Below are positions 45,657 through 55,437 of a DNA stretch of 64,000 nt, piece by piece. The stretch spans positions 57,632,697 through 57,696,696 of the forward strand of contig NC_059072.1 of the NCBI RefSeq assembly GCF_020497125.1, in the 5' to 3' direction. The translations under genes and the position numbers were made by a program. The DNA is from Mauremys mutica (Eukaryota > Chordata > Testudines > Geoemydidae). The notes beneath the pieces are model-generated. The model searched no databases and had not been told where the DNA came from. It was given only the letters and a program-made list of their open reading frames with translations. The first letter of the stretch is position 1, and the number at the start of each line of letters is the position of its first letter.

Positions 45657-46245
45657 GCTCTGGGCTGCCGGCAGCCGCGGGGAGCCCAGAGCCTTTTAAA
45701 TCCCAGCCGCAGCCGGGAGTCAGAGGGCTCTGGGCTGACTCCTGGCCGCGACTGGGATTTAAAGGGCTCTGGGCTCCCCGCCGCAGCGGGCAGCCCAGAG
45801 CCCTCTGACTCCCGGCCCGCGGCTGACATTTAAAGGGCTCGGGGCTCCCCGCGGTTGCAGGCAGCCCAGAGCCCTCTGACTCCCCGCCGTGGCTGGGATT
45901 TAAAGGGCTCTGGGCTCCCCGCCGCAGCAGGCAGCCCAGAGCCCTCTGACTCCCGGCCCGCGGCTGACATTTAAAGGGCTCTGGGCTCCCCGCGGTTGCA
46001 GGCAGCCCAGAGCCCTCTGACTCCCCGCCGCGGCTGGGATTTAAAGGGCTCTGGGCTCCCCGCAGCAGCGGGCAGCCCAGACCCCTCTGATTCCCGGCCG
46101 TGGCTGGGATTTAAAAGGCTCTGGGCTCCCCGTGGTTGCAGGCAGCCCAGACCCCTCTGACTCCCGGCCGTGGCTGGGATTTAAAGGGCTCTGGGCTCCC
46201 CGCGGCTGCCAGCAGCCCAGAGCCCTTTGAATCCCAGTCCCTGGC
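45657..46245. repeat. 70-bp minisatellite, GC-rich, dyad-symmetric units
   Basis: About eight units contain TTTAAAGGGCTCTGGGCTCC, a variable CGC(C/G)G(C/T)(A/T)GC(A/G) stretch, GGCAGCCCAGAGCCCTCTGA and CTCCCXGCCGXGGCTG. GGGCTCTGGGCT and AGCCCAGAGCCC within each unit are complementary. The first unit, 45657-45730, runs in the opposite orientation to the rest. Confidence 0.88.
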
Positions 46246-46640
46246 CGCTGATTGCCCCCTCCCCAGACCCCTGCCCCAACTGCCCCCCAGGACCCCCACC
46301 CCCTATCTAAGCACCACTGGTCCTTGTCCCCCAATTACCCCCTCCCGAGACCCCAGCCCCAAACTGCCCCATGGGACCTCAGCCCCTATCTAAGCCTCCC
46401 TTCTCCTTGTCCCCTACTGCCCCCTCCTGAGACCCCACCCAACTTCCCCCCAGGACCCTCCTACCTGTCCCCTGATAAACCTCCTGGACTCCCATGCCTA
46501 TCCAATTGCTGCCTGGCTCCTGACTGCCCCTCTGAACCTCTGCCCCATCCAACCCCCCCTGCTCCTTGTCCCTTGACTGCCCCCCGGAACCCCCTATCTC
46601 CTCTCCAACCCCCAAACCGCTTACTGTGCCATTCAGACTA
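46246..46640. repeat. C-rich low-complexity tract
   Basis: Irregular units such as CCAACTGCCCCCCAGGACCC and CTTGTCCCCAATTACCCC. The open frames on both strands reflect the composition. Confidence 0.8.
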
Positions 46641-46734
46641 GCGTGTCTGGCTCCGTGCAGCTCCAGACAGTTGCTGCCATGCTCCCCCATGGAGCCCACA
46701 GCCCTCTCCCACCCCCAGCACCTGCCTTCCAGAT

Positions 46735-47505
46735 TTGAACACCTCAAAATTCAGGAGTGCTCAAGTTCAGTTTGGGCAGCTTTTACTTCATTTCTCCCAA
46801 ATCAGTTTCCCCTGCAAGGTGCCAACTGAAGATGTTGGAGAACAGAGAGATCGGGTGGCCTCCTAATGCCTGGAAAAGAGACAAAGGCCGGAGGAGGGAG
46901 TGTCAGTGCCTGTGCGGACTTCTGGGAAGTGCACGGTGTGGAAGGGGATGCTGTGATGTTTTGGAACAACTCCATACAAAGCCAGTCAGGACTCTGGGGG
47001 AGCCTCCTCTCTTGGAGCATACTGTCTCCAGGGCAAGAAGCTTACACCTTCCTGGGTCTGACCTCGGAGCATTCAGCATGCCTTTCCACATCATGCACTT
47101 TCCACAGCGAGTCTGCCCAGGCTGGTCCTGGGGCAACCAGAGGTCCCTGCACCCCAACTCCGCAGTCAGATGTGACTCTCAGCCAGACAGTAAAACAGAA
47201 GGTTTATTACACGACGGGAACACAGTTTAAACAGAGCTTGTTGGTACAGAAAACAAAACCCCTCTGTCAGGTCCATCTTGGAGGGTGGGGAGCCCAGAAC
47301 CAAGTTCTGGGTCTCTCCCCATTTCCCCAGCCAGCTCCAAACTGACACTCTCTCCTCTGGCCTCTGTGTCTCTTCCAGACAGGGAGGCCACCTGATCTCT
47401 TTGTCCCCAACACCTTCAGTTGGCATCTTGCAGGGGAAACTGAGGTACCCACACAGTATTCAGAGAAAATATTAAGAACATTCCCACTTCATCACAACAG
47501 GTGCA
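46735..47505 (-). mobile_element. possible solo LTR or other insertion, with 110-bp inverted repeat
   Basis: Bases 46800-46912 are repeated in inverted orientation at about 47340-47448 (shared words CAGTTTCCCCTGCAAG, TGCCAACTGAAG, GGTGGCCTCC, GAGTGTCAG). On the minus strand the segment starts TGTTGTGATGAAGTGGG and has AATAAACCTTCTG in the middle, features that suggest an LTR. Neither flanking duplications nor internal retroviral genes are visible, so the class is uncertain. Confidence 0.45.
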
Positions 47506-47698
47506 ACAAAATATAATACTGTATATTGAAGTAGGCAAGTGCTGCTTCTGACTTTCCACTTTTAATTGACCCTTGTAATCTTGTGGCACTGACGCGTTGT
47601 AGCTTCATTTTATATCGGCTTACAGGGCGGGAGCGGGGGGGCACCACCATTTTGGGCCCCACCAAAAATTATACAAACCTGCCGCCTATGCACACGTA

Positions 47699-49844
47699 CA
47701 CCCTGGTCATCAGCTAAACCATAGCCATGCCGCTCAAGGAACAGAACTCACACTTGCTTCATGGCAGAGGATGCTCCCTCCAGTTACAGAAGAATTTTGT
47801 GTAGGTCTCTGTAGTATTACGGTGCATTAGCCTCAGTTGGTCAGCCATTAGAGGGCAAAAAAACTCAATATCCACACATATCACCTGCCAAAAATCATCC
47901 AGGTGTGTCACAGGGTACCTGTTAAGGATGTGGGCTGGGATTCTAGAGAGTTTATGCAACTAGAGCCTAATTTGCATACTTGATGGATATTGCTATAGAT
48001 TTAACCACAGTTAAATTAATCAGTTTGCCCACCTCCATGCCGCCAAATCATTTGTCTCCCCCATCTCTCCCTCTCTTCCTTGAATTTGACAAATCCCCCA
48101 CCTCTTGCTCTATTTCCCTTTATGTGTTCCCTTCCTCTCCCTGGTGCCCCCTGCCCACTTTGAGTGTCCCTGCACACAGCCATCTCTCTGGCTCCCCCTG
48201 GGGCAGCAGTACCTTTTCTCCTGCATTGTGGGTGGAGCTACGAAGTCTCATCTCGGTTATGTGTTTGGAAGCCAGAATCTTGCTCCCTCCCCAGGCTGTT
48301 GGTGAAGGATTTTGCCTCCCTCCTGCTGAAGCCTGCAGCCAGGCTGTGGCTTTGTGGAAGGAGGCAGGGCTAGTGAGGAGACAGTCACCCCTGCAAAAGT
48401 GTAGAGTCCTTAGGCCAATTGGGGGCACCCTGTCCCAATGAGAAGCCACTTGGAAGACCAAGATAGCACCCAAAATTAGGAGCCTTACAAGGCATGTAGT
48501 CACAGAAAATATCTGACTGGTTTGGCATTGGTAAGGATTATTGGATGGGGAGGAGTTGTACTGGGTGGGAAAAGGTGCTTGGATGGGTGCTGCTGGATGT
48601 GTTAGTAATGGGGGAGGTGCTCCTAGGTGAGGGTGGGTATGCTGATAGAAGCAGTGGGTACTCTTGGGTGAGGGGTTTGGTTCTTCAGCCCTCCTTGTCC
48701 AAGCTCTATTCTCCCCGTACCAGCACTGCACACTGTTGCATTCATGACATGCCACTCACACCTGGTGAAGAGCTAGTTGAACACATCAAACAGTGGGGCA
48801 TGCAGCTGGAATTTTGCTGTGGACCCCCCTCATTCCTAGCCAACTCCTTGCAGGTCACCCAGCTAGCAAGACCCAGGTGCAAGTCACACAGTGTTTGGCA
48901 ACATGCTGGAGATTTGAATTCTTCCTTCAGCCTGTGTGTTTAGCGCTCTAATTTCCCCCCAGCCCTTTGAGAAACTATTTATATTCAGCCATGGGTGGTT
49001 TTTTCAATTTTTTAAAATGTGTTTTATAATAGCACCCCCACTGGGCAAGGCCCTTCCCCCCGGACAGTTTTCCCCTCTGCAGAACTCACAACTTTAGTAC
49101 AGAACATGTTACTGCTTTGAATCGCCTCCACCACTCTGAGCCCCTTGGTGCAAGGGTCCCTCATTAATTCACCACCATCTTAGTTTAGTCACTGAGGCCT
49201 GCTTGCTGAATTGTCTAGTCTCAAGATTACTGTTTTAGTTGGTCCAATAAAAGATATTACCTCACCCATCTTGTCTCTCTAATATTCTGGGACCAATATG
49301 GTTACACCATCTCTGCATACATGTTTTATTCCCAGTCCCTCCTCCTTTAGTTTTAAAATATAACCCAAATTCCAAACAAAAAATCAAACTGTGATCAGTG
49401 CGGATCACATTCTTGCTATGATTGGCTCTCCAGTCAGTACACTGGGCAGCTGGGTAGGTAATTTAGTCTCAAAATTTAGTTTTTGTACATTAGTATTTTT
49501 ATTGTGGTAGTGCCAGAGCCCTGATCAGGTCCTACTGTGCTAAGAGCTGTCCCTTCACCAAAGAGCTTCTAACCCCCCAAAAAACATTGGCAGCTAAGGG
49601 GAAAAGGATACCAAAATAAACACATTTGCTTAATTTTAAATTATAAATAAAATGCTGCTATTCTTGCAAATAAGCATTATTAATTGGCTGATAGCAGAGG
49701 TGGGTCTTGAAGGGCACAGCTTCACTGACAAAAAAATGTGTTCTTAAGTCGATTAGCAGACTCAGGTAACATTGAGTCATTGGGAGGGAGTTGGGGGTGC
49801 AGGTTCTACGCTGGGATGGGGGCTGGGCTTCGGAGGAGGTCAGT
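47699..49844. other. intergenic, mostly unassigned
   Basis: No exon recognised. 49230-49312 is a copy of the CCAACAGAAGTTGG-type dispersed repeat, and 49490-49575 resembles the CCTACTGTGCTAAGAGCTGT LINE-tail repeat. The 211-residue minus-strand frame at 48120-48755 has no recognisable domain. Confidence 0.6.
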
Positions 49845-50400
49845 TGGGTGGGCACTTACCTCGGGTGGCTCCCAAAAGCGACCGACACACCCCTCTGGCA
49901 GCAGCTGCTAAGCAGGGGGCCCAAGGGGTATCCATGATCTGCTGCCTGCAGGCAGGGCCGGCTCTAGCAATTTTGCCGCCTCAAGCACGGTGGCACGCCG
50001 CAGGGGGCGCTCTGCCGCTCGCCAGTCCCGCGGCTCTGGTGGATCTCCCGCAGGCGTCCCTGCAGGATGTCCACCGGAGCCGCCTGCCGCCCTCCCGGCA
50101 ACCGGCAGAGCGCTCCCCGCGGCATGCTGCCCCAAGCATGCGCTTGGCATGCTGGTGCCTGGAGCCGGCGCTGCCTGCAGGCACCGTCCCCACAGCTCCC
50201 ATTGGCTGCAGTTACCAGCCAATAGGAGCTGCAGAGTCAGTGCTCAGGGTGGGGGCAGTGTGTGGCAACCCCCTCCACAGGGGTTGCAGGGATGTGCTGG
50301 CTGCTTCTGGGAGTAGTGCAGAGTAAGGGCGGGCAGGAAGCCTGCCTTAGCCGTGCTGTGCTGCCAGTAACGGCAGCTGGGCCCCCCCCCCGGACCCTTT
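49845..50400. repeat. GC-rich dispersed repeat interrupted by a MITE
   Basis: The GC-rich flanks on both sides of the element at 49953-50173 seem to belong to one older repeat. On the right it carries AGCTCCCATTGGCTG (50194-50208) and CAGCCAATAGGAGCT (50216-50230), a 15-bp inverted pair with two CCAAT boxes. Confidence 0.5.
49953..50173. mobile_element. hAT-type MITE with perfect 8-bp TSD
   Basis: The ends CAGGGCCGGCTCTAGCA and GGTGCCTGGAGCCGGCGCTG are inverted copies, flanked by CCTGCAGG at 49945-49952 and 50174-50181. The interior is strongly GC-rich with many CpG. Confidence 0.92.
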
Positions 50401-51582
50401 TAAATCACCCAGGCCCCTGGGAAATTGTCTCTTTTGCCCCCCACTCCCTCATTCAGTGAGGGTGTGTAAGGGGCATCATGGCAGATATGGAGATAGTCAT
50501 GCAAGGAGCTGATCAATTGGTAGACAAGACTAGCACAGTTGGCAGAGTGTTTGAGTAAGGGGGCTATTGATAAAAGTAAAGAGCAGACCAGTTGAGGAGG
50601 GCCTTGAATATGAGAAGAAGTAGCTTTATCTGTAAGTGGTGAAGAAAGGTGTGCAGGGATTTGCACAGGGAGGGGATGTGTGTGTTATAAAACACAATAT
50701 TAATGGAAAAATTTAATTAAATGAGTTTAGCTTGAGACATCTGTTCCCACTGTCCAAGCTGCGTGAAATCCAAACTAACAGCATAAACGGAGAAAAATTA
50801 ATTCAGCAAATGTTCCATTTTAATAATCTACACCATTAATAACAATTGTTTAATAAAAGTTGTTTTTATTGACAGTATCAACTTACTAACCAGCCACCTG
50901 TATCATTTCCCTTGGCTAATGCCCATGAGTCAATAAGCAATATCTGCTTATATCCACAGCCATACAGCCAGCTAGTGTATTACCTCCACTGTACACAATC
51001 CAGGTTAGCCCTGCGTAACCACTGTCTCCTGTTACAGACACACCTTTCTCATTCAGCCAGTCATTTTCTAAACCAGTCTGACTGTTTAGCCCTGCCCTGC
51101 CCAGACTGAACTGAATCACACTGAGTCATCTACAAATAAGCCATTGTAAAATTGTGGGGACTTTTTTCTGTTCATCTCCAGTGCAACACTAGTGAAAGTT
51201 AGTGACAAATATCTACAGCCCAGCAGTCAATGGGTAGGAAATGTACTAATCCGCATGTGGATGGTACAGGGATTTGCTAATTCCTTGGGGTCTGTGGGGC
51301 TGGAAGCAGTTTAGACAGCATCTTTTGCGGCGAGGAGAAGAGGGAGTCTCTGGTCACTGAGAAGGAGCAAATCTTTACCTCTTCTACCTGGGAAATCCCT
51401 CTCCTCCCACAGTTAGTATGCCCAATGTGTCCCATTGCCCATGGATCTTTTTACTGAATTAATGAATGAAACGTTTAGAAAGCTTCATTCCCACATGTGT
51501 GTTTTACTTGATTAATCTGCTGACCAAGTCCTACTCGATTTTTAAAGACTCTAGTTGCTGATCCTTCACTGCTGCAAACGCT
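50401..51582. other. intergenic, unassigned
   Basis: 50480-50690 has the look of a dispersed repeat (GAAGAAAGGTGTGCAGG, GGGCCTTGAATATGAGAAG) but I cannot name it. Nothing else recognised. Confidence 0.5.
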
Positions 51583-51806
51583 TGTCTACACATGGAAATT
51601 AATTCAGATTAAAGTAGAATGTGAATTTAAAGTGCAATAGTTATTCCCAAATAACTCCATGTGTGGATATCAGTGCACGAAAGCTCATGCTAAAATAAAT
51701 TTGTTAGTCTTTAAGGTGCCACAAGTACTCCTGTTCTTAGTGCTTGAACTATTCACCCTATCTTAATCCAGATTAGTATTTTTGTGTAGACAAGCCCTAT
51801 TAGTCA
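51583..51806. mobile_element. MITE interrupted by a short repeat tail
   Basis: The outer ends CTTGTCTACACATGGAAATTA and TTTTTGTGTAGACAAGCC are inverted copies. Bases 51668-51738 (CACGAAAGCTCATGCTAAAA, TTAGTCTTTAAGGTGCCACA, AGTACTCCTGTTCTT) are the tail of a different, common dispersed repeat inserted in the middle. Confidence 0.7.
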
Positions 51807-53029
51807 TGTGTGCAATTTAAAGGAATGGGAAAATTATATACATGGCTACAAGTGTGTAGAACTGGGCCTTAAATGTAGTTTTAAAAGGAATAAGCAAGAG
51901 TCTAACAGGAAGTTGCCATTTTGACAGCCTGCTGGTGGAATCTGTGACAGGAAATGTACCTCAGCAGCATTGGCGAATGTGAGAAAGTCCCGAGATTGAC
52001 ATGTTTAATTATTGTGTCTTTTAAAAGTCTGTGTCACAAACTAGATCAGACAAGAATTTCTGCTGAGAAGTATCAGTAATGGGGCACTGGTCACCAATGG
52101 AAGAGCAGCTCCAGTCACAGTTATGGAGCCATAGCCTGGTGGCAGGTATTTTTAAGAACTAAACTGAAAATTCTTTCCATAGCTGTTGTTAATTAGTAAC
52201 TACTTAGTTAGCTATGTAAAAGCCATATCCTGCCACTGATCTACATCTCAAAGACCTGTGCTTCTGGATTAATGGCAGATTATGGCCCCATAACAATTCA
52301 CTGTAATTTTCCTTTAATGACAGAGGAACTAGGAGATTTCTTTTTCCCTAACTGACAAAAATGTGTCTTGCTTTTTATACTTTTAATGGTTTGTTTTAAA
52401 CACACACACAGGCTGTTATAGCATAACCCATGTTTTCCATAATGTTGCATGTTATATACTGTTCTACACCAGGAGCATTTTTTTAAAGATAAGAGACCTC
52501 ATGCAACTTTAAATCTTAAATGCTTTAATTGAAAGGCATAAACCCAGAGAATAGTTTCATCAAATTTCCTTCTGTTTCTCTCTTTCCCTGGTTTGTTCCC
52601 AGTGAGCTGCAAGGAAAAGAATAAGACACTCACCATCCCTAATTGGAGCAACTAGAAAATCCTTTCGTATCTTGCAATTAAAGTAATAACACCTTATTGA
52701 CAGCACAGTGGAGTAAACAGTGTCTTATTGAAAGCTCAGTGTTGCAGGAATTTGGGTTGTCCTCAGGACTCCAAGCTGAGTAATGAAAACAGGTTTTGCT
52801 ACTAAATCAAAGACTTCACTAGTTTTTCAGCTTGCCTTTGGCAGTCAGGGGTGCTTAAATCCTCTTTCTAGCTCACTGAGGCATTGTTAACCATCTAAAC
52901 ATAATTGAATAAGGGGACCTGCTGTGTCTCAGGACTGGACTTTATGTGATGGGGCCTGAGAGTGCAAAGTGTTTGTTAAAGGTCCGATTCAGCCTTACCT
53001 AATTATTTTTGTTTGCAGTGTTGTAGCCC
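51807..53029. other. intergenic, unassigned
   Basis: AT-rich with a short CA run at 52402-52412; no element or exon recognised. Confidence 0.7.
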
Positions 53030-53215
53030 AGGATACTTGAGAGACAGGGCGGGTGAGGTAATATCTTTTATTGGAGAAAGGGACATGGCTTCAGCCTACA
53101 CAGAGCGCTGAAGAAGTAGTATGGGAAGAGGAGCTACAAGCTCGAAACCTTGTCCCTTCCACCAACAGAAGTTGGTCCAATAAAAGATATTCCCTCACTC
53201 GCCTTGTCTCTCTAG
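53030..53215. repeat. palindromic dispersed repeat
   Basis: The left GAGAGACAGGGCGGGTGAGG and right CCTCACTCGCCTTGTCTCTC are complementary, and TAATATCTTTTATTGG pairs with CCAATAAAAGATATTCC. The copy is full length, unlike the partial ones at 42795, 49230 and 59505. Confidence 0.8.
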
Positions 53216-53462
53216 CTATTGTTGTAAATAATTTGCTAGCGTTTGTCTCATGATCATATCTTGTCAAATTAATTCAAATAGCATGGTTATGAACACTGTT
53301 GTGGACCAAAAATTGTCTGAAGGAAAGCAAACCCTTCACTGATGACATGCACATGCAACTTTGCCCTTTTGAAAATATATCCCACTACTGTTCTTAATCC
53401 ATTAATATTAAGACAATTTTGTTATGCAAATTTGTACTCAATTTGTACCCATAGTCAGGAAA

Positions 53463-53534
53463 ATGGGAGTTGGACTAGATGACCTCCTGAGGTCCCTTCC
53501 AACCCTGATAGTCTATGATTCTATGATTCTATGA
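53463..53534 (+). mobile_element. SINE/CR1 3' tail
   Basis: GTTGGACTAGATGACCTCCT, GAGGTCCCTTCCAACCCTGA and three ATTCTATG-type units. It is the same tail as the SINE at 9275. Confidence 0.88.
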
Positions 53535-53887
53535 AAGGTCATGGCCCAGGGCGGTGGGGAGGAGTGGGGGATTGTAGAAGAAAGGGCCCTCTCCAGCAAG
53601 GAGAGGCAGCCCCAAAAGTCCTGGTAAGCAAGCCCACCCCAGAGAGGAGGGGAGGTCCTGAGGATGGAGAATGAACACACACTAATGTGGAGAAGAGGCT
53701 GGGGGAGGGGACGGTGGCTAGTGAGCAAACCCACCCCAGTGAGGAGGAGACGCCCCAGGGGTAGGGCTGGAGTAAGCCCATCATGCATATACCCCACAAT
53801 AGCCGCTCCTATCCCACAGGGCTGGACCCAGCTCTCCGCTCTGAGCATTGTGACCCTGTATGTTAGGTTGCAGCTCTTCCATCTCAA
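53535..53887. other. intergenic, GC-rich, unassigned
   Basis: GGGTGGGCTTGC/GCAAACCCACCCC words occur twice, about 90 bases apart (AGCAAGCCCACCCCAGAGAG and AGCAAACCCACCCCAGTGAG), suggesting a decayed tandem unit. No known family. Confidence 0.5.
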
Positions 53888-54470
53888 AAGGACATAAGAA
53901 TGACCATACTGGGTCAGCCCAAAGGTCCATCTACCCCAGTATCCTGTTTTCCACCAGTGGCCAATGCCAGGTGCCCCAGGGAATGAACAGAACAGGTAAT
54001 CAGCAAGTGATCCATCCCCTGTCACCCATTCCCAGCTTCTGGCAAACAGAGGGTAGGGACACCTGCCCATCCTGGCTAATAGCCATTGATGGACCTATCC
54101 TCCATGATTGTATCTAGTTTTTTTTAAAAACCTATTATAGTCGTGGCCTTCACAACATCCTCTGGCAAAGAGTGCCACAGGTTGACTATGTGTTGTGTGA
54201 AAAAGTACTTCTTTTTGTGTGTTTTAAACCTGCTGCTTATTAATTTCATTTGGTGACCCCTCGTTCTTGTATTATGAGAAGGAGTAAATAACACTTCCTT
54301 ATATACTTTCTCCACACCAGTCATGATTTTATGGAGCTCTATCATATCCCCCCTTAGTCATCGATTTTCCAAGCTGAAAAGTTTCAATCTTATTAATCTT
54401 TCCTCAAAAGGAAGCTGTTCCATACCCCTAATCATTTTTGTTGCCCTGTTCTGAACCTTTTCCAATTGCA

Positions 54471-54502
<32 letters not shown>

Positions 54503-54890
54503 GAGATGGGGCAACCACACCTGCATGCAGTATTCAAGCTGTGGGCATATTATGGATTTATATAGAGGTAATATGATATTTTCTGTCTTATTATCCATCC
54601 CTTTCTTAATAATTCCCAACATTCTGTTAGCTTTTTTTACTGCTGCTGCACACTGAGTGGATGTTTTCAGAGAACTAACCACAACGACTCCAAGATCTCT
54701 TTCTTGAGTGGTAACAGCTAATTTAGACCCCATCATTTTATATGTATAGTTGGGATTATATTGAGGGAGAGACATACCAAACCTGAGTGGTGCTGTGACC
54801 ACGTGGGTCAGATCACAATGCCTGAAGTAGAAGCCAGGCCTATAGCTGCTGCAGGGGTCACAGACATCATTAAAATTGACGGTTACCATT
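53888..54890 (-). mobile_element. CR1 LINE, 5'-truncated, decayed
   Basis: The minus strand encodes NYTYKMMGSKLAVTTQERDL, GVVVVSSLKTSTQCAAAVKK, ANRMLGIIKKGMDNKTENI and [17 protein letters not shown]. After a frameshift it gives [40 protein letters not shown] and [12 protein letters not shown], the end of CR1 ORF2. The 3' UTR reaches GTATGGTCATTCTTATG at 53888. A (TA)n(T)n run at 54470-54502 interrupts it. Confidence 0.88.
54470..54502. repeat. (AT)n(T)n simple repeat
   Basis: ATATATATATATAT is followed by a run of 18 T inside the CR1 LINE. Confidence 0.9.
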
Positions 54891-55131
54891 TACGCCATGA
54901 CCTCCATGTCAGAATCCTAGCCTTAACCTTTATACCCACACCGTAGGTCAGATTCTTCTCTACATACAAGCTCCTCCTGACAGAGCGCAGGATGGGGCAA
55001 AGGAGAGGCTACTGCAGATCATAAATGAGACTCTAGCTCTGTATATATGTGTGACACTGAACAACTGAAGGTCAGTGTCAAACAAAAACTGGATCCCTAC
55101 CCCAAAATGCTCACAATCAAATGGCATAGAC

Positions 55132-55429
55132 CAGGGGTAGGCAACCTATAGCACGCGTGCCGAAGGCGGCACGCAAGTTCATTTTCAGTGGCACTCACAC
55201 TGCCTGGGTCCTGGCCACCAATCCGGGGGCGGGGGGGGCGCTCTGTATTTTAATTTAATTTTAAATGAAGTTTCTTAAAAAATTTTAAAACTTTATTTAC
55301 TTTACGTACAATAGTTTAGTTATATATTATAGCCTTATAGAAAGAGACCTTCTGAAAATGTTAAAATGTATTACAGGCATGCGAAACCTTAAATTAGAGT
55401 AAATAAATGAAGACTCGGCACACCACATG
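55132..55429. mobile_element. hAT-type MITE, reverse copy of 17934-18225
   Basis: It begins CAGGGGTAGGCAACCTATAG and follows the complement of the intron-11 copy through TTTTAATTTAATTTTAAATG and GACTCGGCACACCACATG. An 8-bp duplication GCATAGAC lies at 55124-55131 and 55430-55437. The right terminal 20 or so bases of the family are missing. Confidence 0.85.
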
Positions 55430-55437
55430 GCATAGAC

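Larger units (their letters stand above)
45557..47690. mobile_element. 2.1-kb composite hAT-type element with perfect TSD
   Basis: The ends CATGGGCGCCAACTT and CCTGCCGCCTATG are imperfect inverted copies. Perfect 8-bp duplications CACACGTA lie at 45549-45556 and 47691-47698. Inside, in order, are a 70-bp GC-rich tandem array (45657-46245), a C-rich tract (46246-46640), and a 0.75-kb segment with an inverted repeat and a minus-strand AATAAA (46735-47505) that may be an inserted solo LTR. There is no transposase. Confidence 0.85.

Noticed and set aside
44652..46747. Many overlapping open frames over 100 residues
   Set aside because: All lie in C-rich transposon arrays and repeat the same low-complexity peptides; no domain or splice structure.
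46757..47345. 157- and 159-residue open frames
   Set aside because: They cross the inverted-repeat element in two frames; no conserved domain is visible.
48120..48755. 211-residue minus-strand frame, the longest in the window
   Set aside because: No recognisable family and no start context or splice partners; four other frames overlap it. The length can arise by chance in this C-rich stretch.
53513..54070. 185-residue minus-strand frame
   Set aside because: It runs from unassigned GC-rich sequence into the CR1 3' UTR, so it is not one gene.
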